A DNA stretch of 64,000 nt from Mucilaginibacter paludis DSM 18603 (GCF_000166195.2 NZ_CM001403.1:992001-1056000); one strand, 5' to 3'. Shown: positions 44,818-55,487, counted from the first letter of the stretch. A program made the numbers and translations. Notes: generated from the sequence alone by a model not told the origin.

Positions 44818-47601
44818 TTATTGAACAAGCTGTTTTGTGGCATTCCACGCTTCTACCGTAAGTGTGGGTTTTCCGCCTTTTAATTTTGATGTTGGGGCAC
44901 TTACTGTTATCGTAATACTTGTGTTAGGAGCCAGCGTGAAGTAAGCTGCACTCCAATAGCTTGGCCTTACTTCTTCTTGATCAACCATTAATTGAGGTCG
45001 GATAAAAAAAGCGATCCCATTACCCGGATTACTTACCTGTAGTGTCCAGTCATCTTCAAACTTCCCTTGTTTCAGTTTTGTCACCCGGGCATTAAGGTGT
45101 ACCGGTGGCAGCGTATTCAACGGTTTATAATCATTCCCCGGCGCCATCCAATAAGCATTACGGGAGATCACATCGCCTTTACCGTTTTTTAAACGGAGCA
45201 GTACAAAGCTAAATCCCTTAACCGACTTCAAATCGGCAGCCAGGTTTACACCCACTTTAACACCCTCATCATCAATACCTAACATCGCATTTTTTTCATA
45301 TTTAAGCTTACTATACTGGTCGTATATTTCGGCTTGCATACTTACAGGGCCGGTAGGCTGATGCGCCCGGTTGATCAGTACCACCGTTGAATCATTCTGA
45401 TTGAACTGCACATGTACCGGTTCTACCGCATTTTGCATAAAGTAATAGCCGGCATTAGGTTGCAGATACCAATCGTAAATTTGCCACACCACGCTTGGAA
45501 AAGCCGAGTTGAGTTTCCAGAGCATAACACCACCGGTTTCAGTCAGTTTATGCCCAACCGATTCAAAGATGCCCTGGTAGCCAGTAGCGTTCATCAACTG
45601 CATTTTATTAGAAAAATCGAGCCTGCTAAGCGGCGCGCCATACCGGCTCACCATTTCTTTGTAATACTCATCATATTTTGCCGCGCCCGTTGCTGCATCA
45701 TGATATCCCCACATGTTATTGAGCGGGAAAGGCAGCGTATTATCCCAGCTTGTATCTGGTATATTTTTGGCGAGTGTGTTATAAGGCGGTTGGGATGGCA
45801 GGCCCGTTTCGTCCTTAAAAACCCAATCCTTGCCTGCATCAGCTAACTTGTAATAGGCTTTGGGGTCTTTCCAGGCGTAAGGTCCGCCGCTGTAAACACC
45901 CGCCGGGCCGTCATCCGGCCAGGCACCCGCCCAACCAACCGGCAGCTTGGCAAAGCCGGACGAGCTTGGAATATAAGGGCGGGTACCATCTAACTTGATA
46001 ATGCTGTTTCGCATCTGGTCGTACAGTTCTTTCCGGGCATGGCCTTCGTTACCACCGGTCCAAACCAGTAAGCTGGGATGGTTTCTGATGCGGTAAATGG
46101 TGCTCTTGATATTGTTAACAAACACGTTACTTTCCAGCGGCCAGTCCGGCGAGCCCTTAAACTCGCCCTGGGTATCGCCGGTTATCCAAAAATCCGACCA
46201 TACCATCAAACCATATTTGTCGCAATCGTTCCAAAACTGGTCGGGTGGTGTAATGCCGCCGCCCCAAATCCTAACCAGGTTTACATTCGCGTTCCGGCAA
46301 AGCTGAAGCTCATGATCATACCGGGCCGAATCGCGGTTCACCATCAAATCGGGTACCCAGGCCCCTCCATTCAAATGCACCCGTCGGCCATTCACAAAAA
46401 ACTCCCGGCGAACAAATCCATTTACATCCGTAGTTTTAGTGGCAACATTGCGAATGCCAAAAACAAACGAAGTATCATCTAAAACCCGGCCTTGGTTTAC
46501 ATATTGTAAACGAATACGGTACAAATTGGCGCGCCCGTACCCATTTGGCCACCATAACCTCGGCTGTTTGATCACGAGCTCTTTAAATTGACCAGCACCC
46601 AGATCGATCGTTTTAACTTCGCCCGGCTGCATACTTACCGTATGGTTTAACGTTAGGGTTGCTCCGGCAAAGTTTTCAGGCATTATACTTAACCGCAGCT
46701 TGCCGTTAACCGGTTGCCCGCCGTAGTTAGCAAGTGTTAGTCCCAAAGCCAGGTCGGCGGCTTTAGTGGTATCGGGTAACCCCGGCAAATTGGTAACCAA
46801 TTTAGGATGGCTAATGGTTACCATACCGGTGGTACGCAGGTAAACAGGCTGCCAGATACCCATGTTGCGATCACGAACGGGTGGCATCCAATCCCATCCG
46901 GCCGAACATAGCATGGTTACGTTCTTACCGATATCGCCGGTAGGGCCTCCGTTTTCATAAAAGGGGCCTAATGCTTTCAGCTGTTCTTTGGCGGGTAGGC
47001 CCGGATAGTCTAAAGGATAAATTTTTACAGCCAGTATATTACTGCCCCCAGCTTTAACCTGTTTGGAGATATTCAGACTGTATTCGGCAAACATACCCAC
47101 CATTTGTGTAGAGTCGGCAATACGAACGCCGTTTAGCCAAACTTCGGCCCGGTAGTTAATGCCTTTAAAAATGAGCTGAAAAAGCCTGCCTTTATCTGCT
47201 GCCGGTACGGTAAAAATTGTACGATACCAATAAGGGTTTTTCCATGGATTGGGATGCCCTTTGATATAGCTGTATTTTTCCAGTCGATACGCCTTATTAA
47301 ACTCGTCGGAAGCATCGGGTATCAACATATTATTGAGCCCGAAGTATGGGCTTGGATAAACACTGTTGGCTACCAGCCCGCCGAGCACTGTGCATGGTAC
47401 ACGTACCGGATACCATTTACCTGCCGGTTGCTCGTTTTTTTGCGTTAAGCGGGCACCATCTGCCTTAGTTAATACAGATGATTGCAGTTGAAATTCGGTT
47501 AGTTGCACCTGTTTTACCCCGCCAGCTTGCGCATAAGCCCGATGCGCCAGCCAGCCGGGCAATAAACACAACAGCAAAAAACAAAATAACTTGTTATTCA
47601 T
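44818..47601 (-). CDS. GH2-family glycoside hydrolase, exported (exo-beta-glucosaminidase/mannosidase type)
   Basis: 927 residues from the ATG at 47601, where a signal peptide begins (ends HRAYAQ); an in-frame ATG at 47640 adds 13 residues. Sugar-binding domain, Ig-like domain and TIM barrel in GH2 order. The barrel shows LVRIWGGGITPPDQFWNDCDKYG, the acid/base pair in WTGGNEG, and a likely nucleophile in KDETGLPS. This layout is closest to exo-beta-D-glucosaminidase (CsxA) and related GH2 enzymes. Single gene, so the polysaccharide target is not shown by neighbours. Confidence 0.85.
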   Translation of the reverse strand: MNNKLFCFLLLCLLPGWLAHRAYAQAGGVKQVQLTEFQLQSSVLTKADGARLTQKNEQPAGKWYPVRVPCTVLGGLVANSVYPSPYFGLNNMLIPDASDEFNKAYRLEKYSYIKGHPNPWKNPYWYRTIFTVPAADKGRLFQLIFKGINYRAEVWLNGVRIADSTQMVGMFAEYSLNISKQVKAGGSNILAVKIYPLDYPGLPAKEQLKALGPFYENGGPTGDIGKNVTMLCSAGWDWMPPVRDRNMGIWQPVYLRTTGMVTISHPKLVTNLPGLPDTTKAADLALGLTLANYGGQPVNGKLRLSIMPENFAGATLTLNHTVSMQPGEVKTIDLGAGQFKELVIKQPRLWWPNGYGRANLYRIRLQYVNQGRVLDDTSFVFGIRNVATKTTDVNGFVRREFFVNGRRVHLNGGAWVPDLMVNRDSARYDHELQLCRNANVNLVRIWGGGITPPDQFWNDCDKYGLMVWSDFWITGDTQGEFKGSPDWPLESNVFVNNIKSTIYRIRNHPSLLVWTGGNEGHARKELYDQMRNSIIKLDGTRPYIPSSSGFAKLPVGWAGAWPDDGPAGVYSGGPYAWKDPKAYYKLADAGKDWVFKDETGLPSQPPYNTLAKNIPDTSWDNTLPFPLNNMWGYHDAATGAAKYDEYYKEMVSRYGAPLSRLDFSNKMQLMNATGYQGIFESVGHKLTETGGVMLWKLNSAFPSVVWQIYDWYLQPNAGYYFMQNAVEPVHVQFNQNDSTVVLINRAHQPTGPVSMQAEIYDQYSKLKYEKNAMLGIDDEGVKVGVNLAADLKSVKGFSFVLLRLKNGKGDVISRNAYWMAPGNDYKPLNTLPPVHLNARVTKLKQGKFEDDWTLQVSNPGNGIAFFIRPQLMVDQEEVRPSYWSAAYFTLAPNTSITITVSAPTSKLKGGKPTLTVEAWNATKQLVQ

Positions 47602-47984
47602 TTTAATTGGTTTAATAGTTTTTCCGCCTCGATCGGCCATCTAAAGCAGCAATTCCCTACCTGCCGCCAGAAATGATCTTTTTAAAAAACCTGAATCATT
47701 TAAGGATAAATTCATCAGCATGATTAGAACAAATATATCTTAATTTAATGCTAAATCAGGGCGACGAAAAATCCTTTTCAAATGCATATCAACCTGTTAC
47801 ACCTGATATCATACCTCAACAAAGTCTTTTTAACCCTATTTGTTAAACCACATCCAAGCAAATGCCGTTTTCCTAATTAAAAGGGCCGTTTAAAATATGA
47901 GATCGACGCGGTATCATTTTCCTCTGCCGGCACATTAGGCCCGTTATTAAAATAATAAGCTACTTTAAGCGTTAATTGCAGGGT
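47602..47984. other. Divergent intergenic region, about 380 bp
   Basis: Upstream regions of the GH2 gene (left) and the metallo-hydrolase gene (right). AT-rich; no standard promoter pair, repeat or RNA was evident. Confidence 0.45.
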
Positions 47985-49079
47985 ATGAAATACAGATGTG
48001 TGGGGATTGGCATGGCTGCTTTATTGCTAACGGTTGTGGCTGGGTGTGGGTTGGTAAAATCATTGGGGAAAAATCCGGAGGGCGAAGAACTTACCCGCTT
48101 AGAGGCTTTGCCTAACTACAAAAGTGCCAGTTTTGAAAATGTGGCCGAACGATCAGACTCTACTGTTAAGCAAAGCCCACTGCGTTTGATGTTTCAAAAG
48201 CACCCCGAAAGCATCCGGCCTTCTCAAGCGCTACCGTGGGTTAAAACTGATTTGAAGACCTTGGCCTCACCAGCGCCAACCATCGTTTGGTTCGGGCATT
48301 CGTCTTTACTCATCAAAACCGGGCAGGGTAATATACTCATCGATCCTATTTTTAGCAATCATGCCGGGCCAGTGCCTGGGTTAATTACGGCTTTCCCGGG
48401 TACTAAGCACTACCACGCCGAGGATATGCCGCCAATTGATGTGCTGATCATTTCTCATGACCATTATGACCACCTGGATTATCGCACCCTGAAAAAACTG
48501 AAAGACCGAATTAAAATGGCAGTAGTGCCGATGGGTGTAAAGGCCGATTTAGTGTATTGGGGATTTGATCCTAAAAAGATAATCGAACTGAATTGGAACG
48601 AATCAACCACGCTGCCTGGTGGCCTGAAAATTACCGCCACACCGGCCCAGCACCGCAGCAACCGTACATACGCTACCGAAAATAAAACACTTTGGGCATC
48701 TTACGTGATACAGGCAGACCATTACCGGCTGTTTTACAGCGGCGATAGCGGTTATGGGCCTCTGTTTAAACAAATAGGCCAGCAATATGGCCCTTTTGAT
48801 CTGGCCCTGCTGGAGTGTGGGCAGTACAGCCCTAATTGGCCATGGACACATTTGTGGCTCGGTCAACCTGCGCAGGCTGCCGTTGACCTGCAAGCCCGTT
48901 TGCTACAGCCCATCCACTGGGCTAAGTTTAAGGAGGCTAACCAACCCTGGAACGAACCTATAGAAAAGCTGATGCCCGCTGCCGAAAAATTAGGCGTGCG
49001 GATGAACGTTCCTCGTATCGGGGAGCCTTACACCCTGGGCGATCCGCCGAAAGAAGTAGTTTGGTGGGATTTTAACTAA
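47985..49079 (+). CDS. Metallo-beta-lactamase-fold hydrolase, NAPE-PLD-like lipoprotein
   Basis: 364 residues. ATG at 47985 (a TTG at 47976 is less likely), lipoprotein signal with lipobox VAGC. Metal ligands SHDHYDHLD (about residue 157), APAQHRS near 218, SGDSG near 250 and HWAKF near 305. WFGHSSLLIKTGQGNILIDPI is typical of the N-acyl-phosphatidylethanolamine phospholipase D type. It probably hydrolyses a phospho-ester or lactone in the periplasm. Single gene. Confidence 0.87.
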   Translation: MKYRCVGIGMAALLLTVVAGCGLVKSLGKNPEGEELTRLEALPNYKSASFENVAERSDSTVKQSPLRLMFQKHPESIRPSQALPWVKTDLKTLASPAPTIVWFGHSSLLIKTGQGNILIDPIFSNHAGPVPGLITAFPGTKHYHAEDMPPIDVLIISHDHYDHLDYRTLKKLKDRIKMAVVPMGVKADLVYWGFDPKKIIELNWNESTTLPGGLKITATPAQHRSNRTYATENKTLWASYVIQADHYRLFYSGDSGYGPLFKQIGQQYGPFDLALLECGQYSPNWPWTHLWLGQPAQAAVDLQARLLQPIHWAKFKEANQPWNEPIEKLMPAAEKLGVRMNVPRIGEPYTLGDPPKEVVWWDFN

Positions 49080-49418
49080 ATCATTTTCGGGGAGAAGGCC
49101 ATTTCGGTATTTTGAATATGGCGCCATTAGCTTCGTTCAGGATTTCAGTGAAAATATATGCCTTAAAATGTTTAACAGGATATAAAACTCACCTTTGCCT
49201 GCGTACACAACAGTTCAACTGCCAGGTTGCCTGAGGCGTTCAGCTTAAGTTCGGTTACCGTGTAGCTATGTTGATGTGCGGCAGCAAAGCCAATGCCAAA
49301 CTGCCACAGCCGCCATCTTGTGCCTGACGGGTTAGGTATGTTCAGGTCGACTACTTTTATCAATGCCACCAAGCACCCGTGCAAGATACTGGCTCATCCT
49401 GAGCGTTTTTGCATCATA
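49080..49418. other. 339-bp intergenic region
   Basis: A short open frame on the minus strand (49172-49384) has no recognisable domain and is not counted. CTCATCCTGAGCG at about 49393 resembles the dispersed repeat seen elsewhere. Confidence 0.4.
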
Positions 49419-49865
49419 TTAGTTTACGCCAATAAAAATGTCCACTTCCGGGTTTTCGCCGTTTTGAGACAGTGCGCCGTAAAGCTCATAATCATAGCGG
49501 TAACTGCGGTGTAGGGTTTCATCATTCTGCCAGATCTGTTGCCAGGTTTCAACAATGGCCTGCGGCATGGTGCCTTTTGCAGTAAATTTTTTAAACTGCT
49601 GGGGCTCGAAAGTGCGGCCCACCAAACCTTCGGGAACAGCATCCAGCGAGTGCACCTTAAAGCCGATGAAGGTTGTATACTCCCCGGTATAGTCGCTTTC
49701 GTAATCGGTATACACGGAATAAACCTCGTCGCCAGCTTTATTCGTAATCTTTCCGGGAATATCCTCGCCGTAAAAGCGGCCCCAAAGTTGCCCGATGTCC
49801 TGCGCAGCCTGTCCGTTTTGGTTCGTGGTGCTGACAGCGATACCGATGATGTTCAAACTTTCCAT
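49419..49865 (-). CDS. GyrI-like small-molecule-binding protein, 148 aa
   Basis: Starts at the ATG at 49865 (MESLNIIGIAV). The chain follows the GyrI/AraC effector-binding fold: IGIAVSTTNQ, DIGQLWGRFY, VYSVYTDYESDYTGEYTTFIGFKV, LVGRTFEPQQFKKFTAKG, and a final strand with DYELYG and VDIFIGV. Stand-alone proteins of this kind bind drugs or cationic ligands, as in AraC-type regulators. The frame is open further upstream but without a recognised start. Confidence 0.82.
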   Translation of the reverse strand: MESLNIIGIAVSTTNQNGQAAQDIGQLWGRFYGEDIPGKITNKAGDEVYSVYTDYESDYTGEYTTFIGFKVHSLDAVPEGLVGRTFEPQQFKKFTAKGTMPQAIVETWQQIWQNDETLHRSYRYDYELYGALSQNGENPEVDIFIGVN

Positions 49866-50126
49866 AGGTTGTAAAAGTATAAAAAGTAATTTTATAAACC
49901 CCCAAAGTATAGTGATGAGAAAAGTGATGTTTGCGATGAATATCAGCATCGGCGACTGTTGTGAATATACTCATTTTGGGGCACTCGTCCACTAACGAGC
50001 GCAAGATTAAGCCTGAATAAAATTGTGAAAACGCATGTGGACAAGCACAACAGAAGGAACAGTTTGAACGGTGCAAACACCGGACAGAAGCAGCATCATT
50101 CTATTTCGAGATGTTTTGCAAAGCCA

Positions 50127-50462
50127 CTAAATCATCCTTTTGGTTGGCCCAGAGAACCGCCCCCCTATCCATGTGTTAAACATGCTGAAATCCCAACCGC
50201 TTACTTTACCATCTGTTTTGATTTGATTAGCCAGCGTTTGCTTTATTTTAATGTACGATGCAGGCGTTACCAAATATTGCGCACTTGCTAACAGGTAATT
50301 TTTTATCGAAATATAATTTTTACTATAAATGGCGGGATCAGGTTCCGTCAAAACATCAATGGCACGTGCCGACTGGCTATCCATGATCAGCACCTCGGCA
50401 AAATCAAGGTTGATATTATCAAAGTGTTGCTTTAATATTAATGAACTGCCGTTATCAGTCAT
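50127..50462 (-). CDS. Unrecognised small protein, 111 aa
   Basis: ATG at 50462, 36-63 bp from the divergent DUF4419 gene. No signal peptide or membrane helix. Mixed alpha/beta with a hydrophobic strand FAEVLIMDSQSAR. Could be a small regulator or a chance frame. Confidence 0.45.
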   Translation of the reverse strand: MTDNGSSLILKQHFDNINLDFAEVLIMDSQSARAIDVLTEPDPAIYSKNYISIKNYLLASAQYLVTPASYIKIKQTLANQIKTDGKVSGWDFSMFNTWIGGRFSGPTKRMI

Positions 50463-50525
50463 TTTTATTAAAATTTATTTATGGAATAGTATACTCCATT
50501 GCATCTAACCCAAAACCAAACACAG

Positions 50526-51962
50526 ATGAGAAAATTTTACATTACCGCGCTTTTATTGGTTAATATATTTACCTGTTATGGGCAAAAGAGCATAACCTTT
50601 AAGGTTGAGGACCTAAAACCGCCGGAAAAACTTTTAAGGGTTGAGGATTACCGGGTGATACTTGAAGATCTTATCCGGCAGGATAACGGCATATCAAGAT
50701 ACCCGCTCAACAAGCCGCATACCAACCCTGCATTTAACATCATTGCCCAAAGCGAGGTTCACGATAGCTTGGTAACACGCGGCTATCATCCTTTTTTTGA
50801 AGGTATGTATGCCGCTTACGCAGATCACCGTCCGTTTACGCTATCGCCGGATATGATGTGGCTGCTCATTAGCCAGGGTTTTGCCAACCACGTTAACAAC
50901 AACAGCGAAGAACTGCGTAAATTATTTGTTGATTTTGATGGAAAAACAAGCTTAATTGTACAAAACAACAAGATCAAACTGGATGATGCCAAAAGCCCCT
51001 GGCCTGAGGTTTTCCCCGAGTTTAGTAAGCAAATAGCCGATCATACCGGCAAGCAGCTTACCGATGCATTAACTGCCGATTTTAGCACAACTACGCCGGT
51101 TACGAAGGTAGCATCGCAAATCACGTTGATGAATGCCGTAAAATCGTACTTTGATTTTATAGTGATCATGATAGGCTGCGGGATACCCAAAATAACTTTA
51201 GAAGGCACCCCGCAAGACTGGCGACGTGTTTTAACCAAAACCGAGGCCTTGAGAAAATACAAACTTGACTGGTGGATTGACGAAATTGAACCTTTATTGA
51301 AACAATTTATACTGGCATCGGAGGGTAAAGCTGACCGGGATTTTTGGAAAGATATGTTTAAATATCATTCGGAAGGTAAATGCGGTTCGCCTACCATTAT
51401 TGATGGGTGGATAGTTAAGTTTTTTCCGTATAATAAAGATGGTAAACGCATGGAGCTAAAAGAGATTGCGGGAACGGGCGGCCTGCCTAACGAAATAGTA
51501 AAAGTTGACCTGGAATATCAATCAGGCGATGGCGCAGGTAATTTTGTTAAAACCCCGCTTGAATTATGGGCTGGCTTTGTTGGCTTAAAGCAGAATGATA
51601 GAACATTTGGTCTTCGTCCCGAAATTGGCTGGATGATTAGAAAAAAAGACACAGCAGCAGTTAGCCAACCGTTAGTAGATCAATTAAAGCAGCAAAACAC
51701 GCTTGATAATTGGGGTGGCATTATGCTGCGCAGTAAAACAATTCCGCCCGAGATTTTCTATATAGGGCCTATCAAATTGCTCGAAATTTACTTTACCAAT
51801 GGCGTAGATATTCCCAACGAAATGGCGAATATAAAAGTGCAGCAGTTTAAAATACATGGCGATATTACACTCGCCGAAACAGACAGGATACGCAAGCTAA
51901 TGCCTGATACAAAACTCATTATTAACAATCAAGAAGTTAAAACCATGTTATTCAAACAATAA
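50526..51962 (+). CDS. DUF4419-domain protein, exported, 478 aa
   Basis: From the ATG at 50526 a signal peptide (ends at TCYGQ) is followed by the DUF4419 motifs: YHPFFEGMYAAYADHRPFTLSPDMMWLLISQGFANHVN, a long central domain with KITLEGTPQDWRRVL, GGMIL-like and DGWIVKFFPY segments. The function of the family is unknown. The TTG upstream (50499) would add nine residues and is less likely. Single gene. Confidence 0.85.
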   Translation: MRKFYITALLLVNIFTCYGQKSITFKVEDLKPPEKLLRVEDYRVILEDLIRQDNGISRYPLNKPHTNPAFNIIAQSEVHDSLVTRGYHPFFEGMYAAYADHRPFTLSPDMMWLLISQGFANHVNNNSEELRKLFVDFDGKTSLIVQNNKIKLDDAKSPWPEVFPEFSKQIADHTGKQLTDALTADFSTTTPVTKVASQITLMNAVKSYFDFIVIMIGCGIPKITLEGTPQDWRRVLTKTEALRKYKLDWWIDEIEPLLKQFILASEGKADRDFWKDMFKYHSEGKCGSPTIIDGWIVKFFPYNKDGKRMELKEIAGTGGLPNEIVKVDLEYQSGDGAGNFVKTPLELWAGFVGLKQNDRTFGLRPEIGWMIRKKDTAAVSQPLVDQLKQQNTLDNWGGIMLRSKTIPPEIFYIGPIKLLEIYFTNGVDIPNEMANIKVQQFKIHGDITLAETDRIRKLMPDTKLIINNQEVKTMLFKQ

Positions 51963-52265
51963 ATTTCCCTTTATTTGTCACCATATTTTAGTGATAATTT
52001 ATTACAAGGCCGATTTGACTTCTGAACAATCAATTCATCAGGGGAGTTAAGTAGTATCATCAAAATGGCCTATCGAAATTTTAAATGCTGCCAGTAATTT
52101 TACTTACTACCCTTATTCTATTACAAAATGGCGCCACAATAGGGTTTATTTCATTACAAAAACGGTGTTTATTTACCCTTATTCATTTTAAAAAGCTTCC
52201 TGCAAAAAACTATTTATATATTTTATGCCGGTTGGATATATTATTTTCGGTATATTAGTTACTCT
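51963..52265. other. 303-bp intergenic region with a 33-bp-period repeat
   Basis: Carries copy A of the TTATTCTATTACA repeat (52113-52191) and about 70 bp of AT-rich sequence before the T9SS-type gene. The homology with copy B at 61.5 kb seems to extend leftwards to about 52075. Confidence 0.75.
52113..52191. repeat. Iteron-like array, copy A (3 units, 33-bp period)
   Basis: Three related 13-mers, TTATTCTATTACA, TTATTTCATTACA and TTATTCATTTTAA, start at 52113, 52146 and 52179, exactly 33 bp apart. The array and flanks match copy B (61476-61554) over about 88 bp without large gaps. The third unit is degenerate. It ends 74 bp before the start of the large secreted protein. Confidence 0.85.
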
Positions 52266-55145
52266 ATGCTTTTTCGTTACCTACTGTTGTTTTTTATTGT
52301 TTTTCCCTTTTACGGGGCACGTGCCCAGCAAGATGTTGACTTTCATTTAAGCGGGACGTTTTTGGCCGGTAAAAATATCCTGAAAGTTAAGCGCGATTTT
52401 AATGATCTTTATCTTTGGATACTGGCTCAAAATAACGAAGTATATCGGATGAACAGTGTTACAAAAGTGGTTGACGACTACAGCAGCCAGTTCAGCGCTT
52501 ACAGCGGCTATCAATTTATCGACATTGCCGGGCGCAGCCAGGACACGGTTTTTATTGCCACTAATTCGTCCAATGTTATAGAATATAAAAAGGGAACCTA
52601 TAAATTAATAACGCCGGCCGATGGTGTACCTGGGTTGGTGAATTCTATAGGAATCGATTACACCGGCAGCTATCAAAACTACCCTTTTGTTAAATTTAAC
52701 AACCAACATGCCTTATTAATTGCTACAAATCATGGCCTTTGCCGTTACGACTATAAAACTGAGCTCATGCTTTCCAATTCATCAACAGTGGCGAGCAGGG
52801 TTTTCAAAGCCACTTACAGAAATGAATTGACAAGCTATTTAGAGTTCGGCATGGACCCTGACCCTGCAATTTTATATCCTGTTATGGGATACATGCTTGG
52901 GCTTTATGGTGGCGACCTTTGGTATGGCACTTCCACTTTGGGCTACAATTTGAATTGCGCTTCTTATACGCAGGGACTGATAGAGGATAACGGGTATATC
53001 ACAACCTATATGAACCTTTACTGGGGGACTGAAAAAGGCTTATTCCAAAACAACCGTGCAAACTCAAAAGGCTCCGGTTACCCCCATTACCATTATCTCG
53101 ACGGCATCAACGTAAACGCAATCACATCAATTTATGGACTAACGGCATTTGGGAATATTGCAAACCCGGGTTTAATCAAAGAAAATTTATTGGTTGGCAC
53201 TGATGCCGGATTATATTTTTCAAATTCCGGGTACCAAATATTTGGTTCTGCTACCCTTCCTCATTATACGATGTTTCTACTTAATGATCTGGGAACAAAA
53301 AAGATCAATGACATTTGCGTAAATGCGACCTCATACGCTAAGCCCGTATGTGAAGATGGCGCCTGGATAGCCGCCACTGATGGATTATACCTGATAACAC
53401 CCAATTTCGCGCCGTATGTCAATACGGCTAATAAGCTATCGGCCATACAATTTACAGGGCAAAATCCCAATATCAGCCAGCTACAAATATGCGCAAATAC
53501 CACAACCAGCGCTTCCGTTTTAGGCTATGCTTATACAGGCGGCGTAATTCAATGGTATAAAGATGGGCAGCCCATGATAGGGCAGGTAGGGAATTCATTA
53601 TCGATAGCTGCAGCCGGCGACTACTACATAACCATGTATGACCCTTGCTCCCCTGTATATTTCGAGTCTAATCACCTTACGGTAACCACCATCACAGCTC
53701 CTTTATTTACTTTTAATTATCCCGATCAGCAAAGTTATTGCGATGGCAGCACGGCTACCTTAACAACAGGGGCTAACGCGGCTTACCAATACCGTTGGTA
53801 TAAGGATGGCGTGCTCAATGGTAACACAACGGCAACGCTAAACACCACCATCAGCGGTAAATACAAACTCGAAGTAAGCAGTTGCCAGGGCAATGGCTGG
53901 GTAGCATCAAAAGAAGTACAGTTAACGTTTGTAAAAATGCCGCAGCCCGTAATAACGGCTGATAAAGCAGCATACTGCCTGGGTGAGCAAGCTACGTTGG
54001 CAGCTACCGTGCCAATTGACGGTTCGCAGATCATCAACTGGCAGGCGTATCAATACCGTTGGTATAAAGATGGGGTTTTAAACGGTTTAACCACAGCATC
54101 AATTAAAATTAGCCAGCCAGGCAAATACAAAGTAGAAGTATTATCCTGCGCTGGCACCTGGGTAGCATCGCAGGAAACTGCGATTGGCTTTATAACCATA
54201 AATGTACCTATCATCACTACAGATAAGATGGCTTATTGCATTGGCGACCAGGCCACCCTGAAAACCAGTTTTGTTAACGATGGCACCTACACCATCAACT
54301 GGTACCGCGATGGCATCCTTATTCCTTCTGTACAAAACAGCACATCGTTAACCACTATCCAAGGCGGGAATTATACGGTAGATGTAGCAAGCAAGCTAAC
54401 CTCATGCAGCCAATCATCTGCTGCTTACACTTTGGATTTTCAAAATCCGCCAACCGTCAATTTACAACAAACTACCAACACCACTTTGTGCGCCGGGCAA
54501 ACAGTCAATCTAACGGCTACTTTTCCAACCGGCAGTACGATCAAATGGTCAACGGGTGAAACCACCGCCAGCATTAGCGTAACACAGGGCGGCACCTATT
54601 CTGCAACCGTTACATCTGCTTCCGGTTGTACAGCTTATCAAAGTATAGCAGTGCAATTTTTAAGCAATCCTGTTTTAGCACTTACAAATGCCACATTGTG
54701 TCAGTATACGAATGAAACCATCACTTTAACGGCTCCTTCGGGTTTTGCAAAATACGAATGGAACGGCTCAGCAGGTTCGTCAAGCTTTATCACCGGGAAT
54801 ATTGGCAAAGTTTCTTTAAAGGTTACTGATCATAATGGTTGTACGGCAACACAAATAATCACCATCAGCAGCCAATGTAAAGATATACACATACCTAATA
54901 CTTTTACTCCGAATGGCGACGGGCAAAATGATACCTGGGAAATAAGCGGGCTCAATGCTGATCATACTACAAACATCAAAGTATATTCACGCTGGGGAGC
55001 CTTGGTGTATAGCCAAAATGGTTATTCAAAACCCTGGGATGGTACATCGGCCGGAAAAAAACTTCCGGAAGGACCATATTATTATATTATTAGCACACAC
55101 GGCGCTAAGCAAGTGTTAAGCGGTTCCGTAACGCTGATTTATTAA
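52266..55145 (+). CDS. Large secreted protein with a T9SS C-terminal domain (gliding-motility-associated, CHU_C type)
   Basis: 959 residues. Signal peptide (ends ARAQ), then about 370 residues of a beta-propeller-like region (repeats such as DLYLWILAQNNEVYRM and LLIATNHGLCRYD), followed by four or more Ig-like modules (about 395-850) with the recurring strand YRWYKDGVLNG and KYKLEV. The C-terminus has the type B sorting domain: IHIPNTFTPNGDGQNDTW, VYSRWGALVY, WDGTSAGKKLPEGPYYY. It should be exported through the type IX system and attached to the surface. Adhesin or scaffold is likely. Confidence 0.9.
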   Translation: MLFRYLLLFFIVFPFYGARAQQDVDFHLSGTFLAGKNILKVKRDFNDLYLWILAQNNEVYRMNSVTKVVDDYSSQFSAYSGYQFIDIAGRSQDTVFIATNSSNVIEYKKGTYKLITPADGVPGLVNSIGIDYTGSYQNYPFVKFNNQHALLIATNHGLCRYDYKTELMLSNSSTVASRVFKATYRNELTSYLEFGMDPDPAILYPVMGYMLGLYGGDLWYGTSTLGYNLNCASYTQGLIEDNGYITTYMNLYWGTEKGLFQNNRANSKGSGYPHYHYLDGINVNAITSIYGLTAFGNIANPGLIKENLLVGTDAGLYFSNSGYQIFGSATLPHYTMFLLNDLGTKKINDICVNATSYAKPVCEDGAWIAATDGLYLITPNFAPYVNTANKLSAIQFTGQNPNISQLQICANTTTSASVLGYAYTGGVIQWYKDGQPMIGQVGNSLSIAAAGDYYITMYDPCSPVYFESNHLTVTTITAPLFTFNYPDQQSYCDGSTATLTTGANAAYQYRWYKDGVLNGNTTATLNTTISGKYKLEVSSCQGNGWVASKEVQLTFVKMPQPVITADKAAYCLGEQATLAATVPIDGSQIINWQAYQYRWYKDGVLNGLTTASIKISQPGKYKVEVLSCAGTWVASQETAIGFITINVPIITTDKMAYCIGDQATLKTSFVNDGTYTINWYRDGILIPSVQNSTSLTTIQGGNYTVDVASKLTSCSQSSAAYTLDFQNPPTVNLQQTTNTTLCAGQTVNLTATFPTGSTIKWSTGETTASISVTQGGTYSATVTSASGCTAYQSIAVQFLSNPVLALTNATLCQYTNETITLTAPSGFAKYEWNGSAGSSSFITGNIGKVSLKVTDHNGCTATQIITISSQCKDIHIPNTFTPNGDGQNDTWEISGLNADHTTNIKVYSRWGALVYSQNGYSKPWDGTSAGKKLPEGPYYYIISTHGAKQVLSGSVTLIY

Positions 55146-55487
55146 GGGAAGGGTCAATAAGTTTGCTTCCCATTCTATCCTGATTTCTTACACAAGAATA
55201 GTTTACAAAAGCGATACAATATTGACGAAGCAGTTATAAAAGGAAGCCTTACTAATAAACCAAAGGTGCCAATAAATTAGCGTCCGCTATAGATCATTTT
55301 TTATCCATACGGTGTATTTTTGAGTCGAATTATTTATGCTTCTATTAAAAATGAGTGGACAATAAATAAAATCGACATCAGATTAATGTAGCCGTCGTTA
55401 CAGCAAGATGCTTAATTGTATTATCAAATAATGTTTAATTTGATAATACAACGCAGAAACGTCTCCTTCAACGTTCGCGCCGAATAT
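55146..55487. other. 342-bp AT-rich convergent intergenic region
   Basis: Between two convergent genes. A weak hairpin GGGAAG/CTTCCC (55146-55171) follows the T9SS gene without a T run. Nothing else seen. Confidence 0.45.

Noticed and set aside
49172..49384. 70-codon minus-strand frame
   Set aside because: Reads fairly smoothly but has no family, signal or conserved neighbour; not supported.
49738..50076. 112-codon minus-strand frame rich in His and Cys
   Set aside because: Out-of-frame shadow of the GyrI-like gene.
52113..52191. Iteron array as a CRISPR
   Set aside because: Units of 13 bp with only three copies and similar spacers at both loci; no cas genes.
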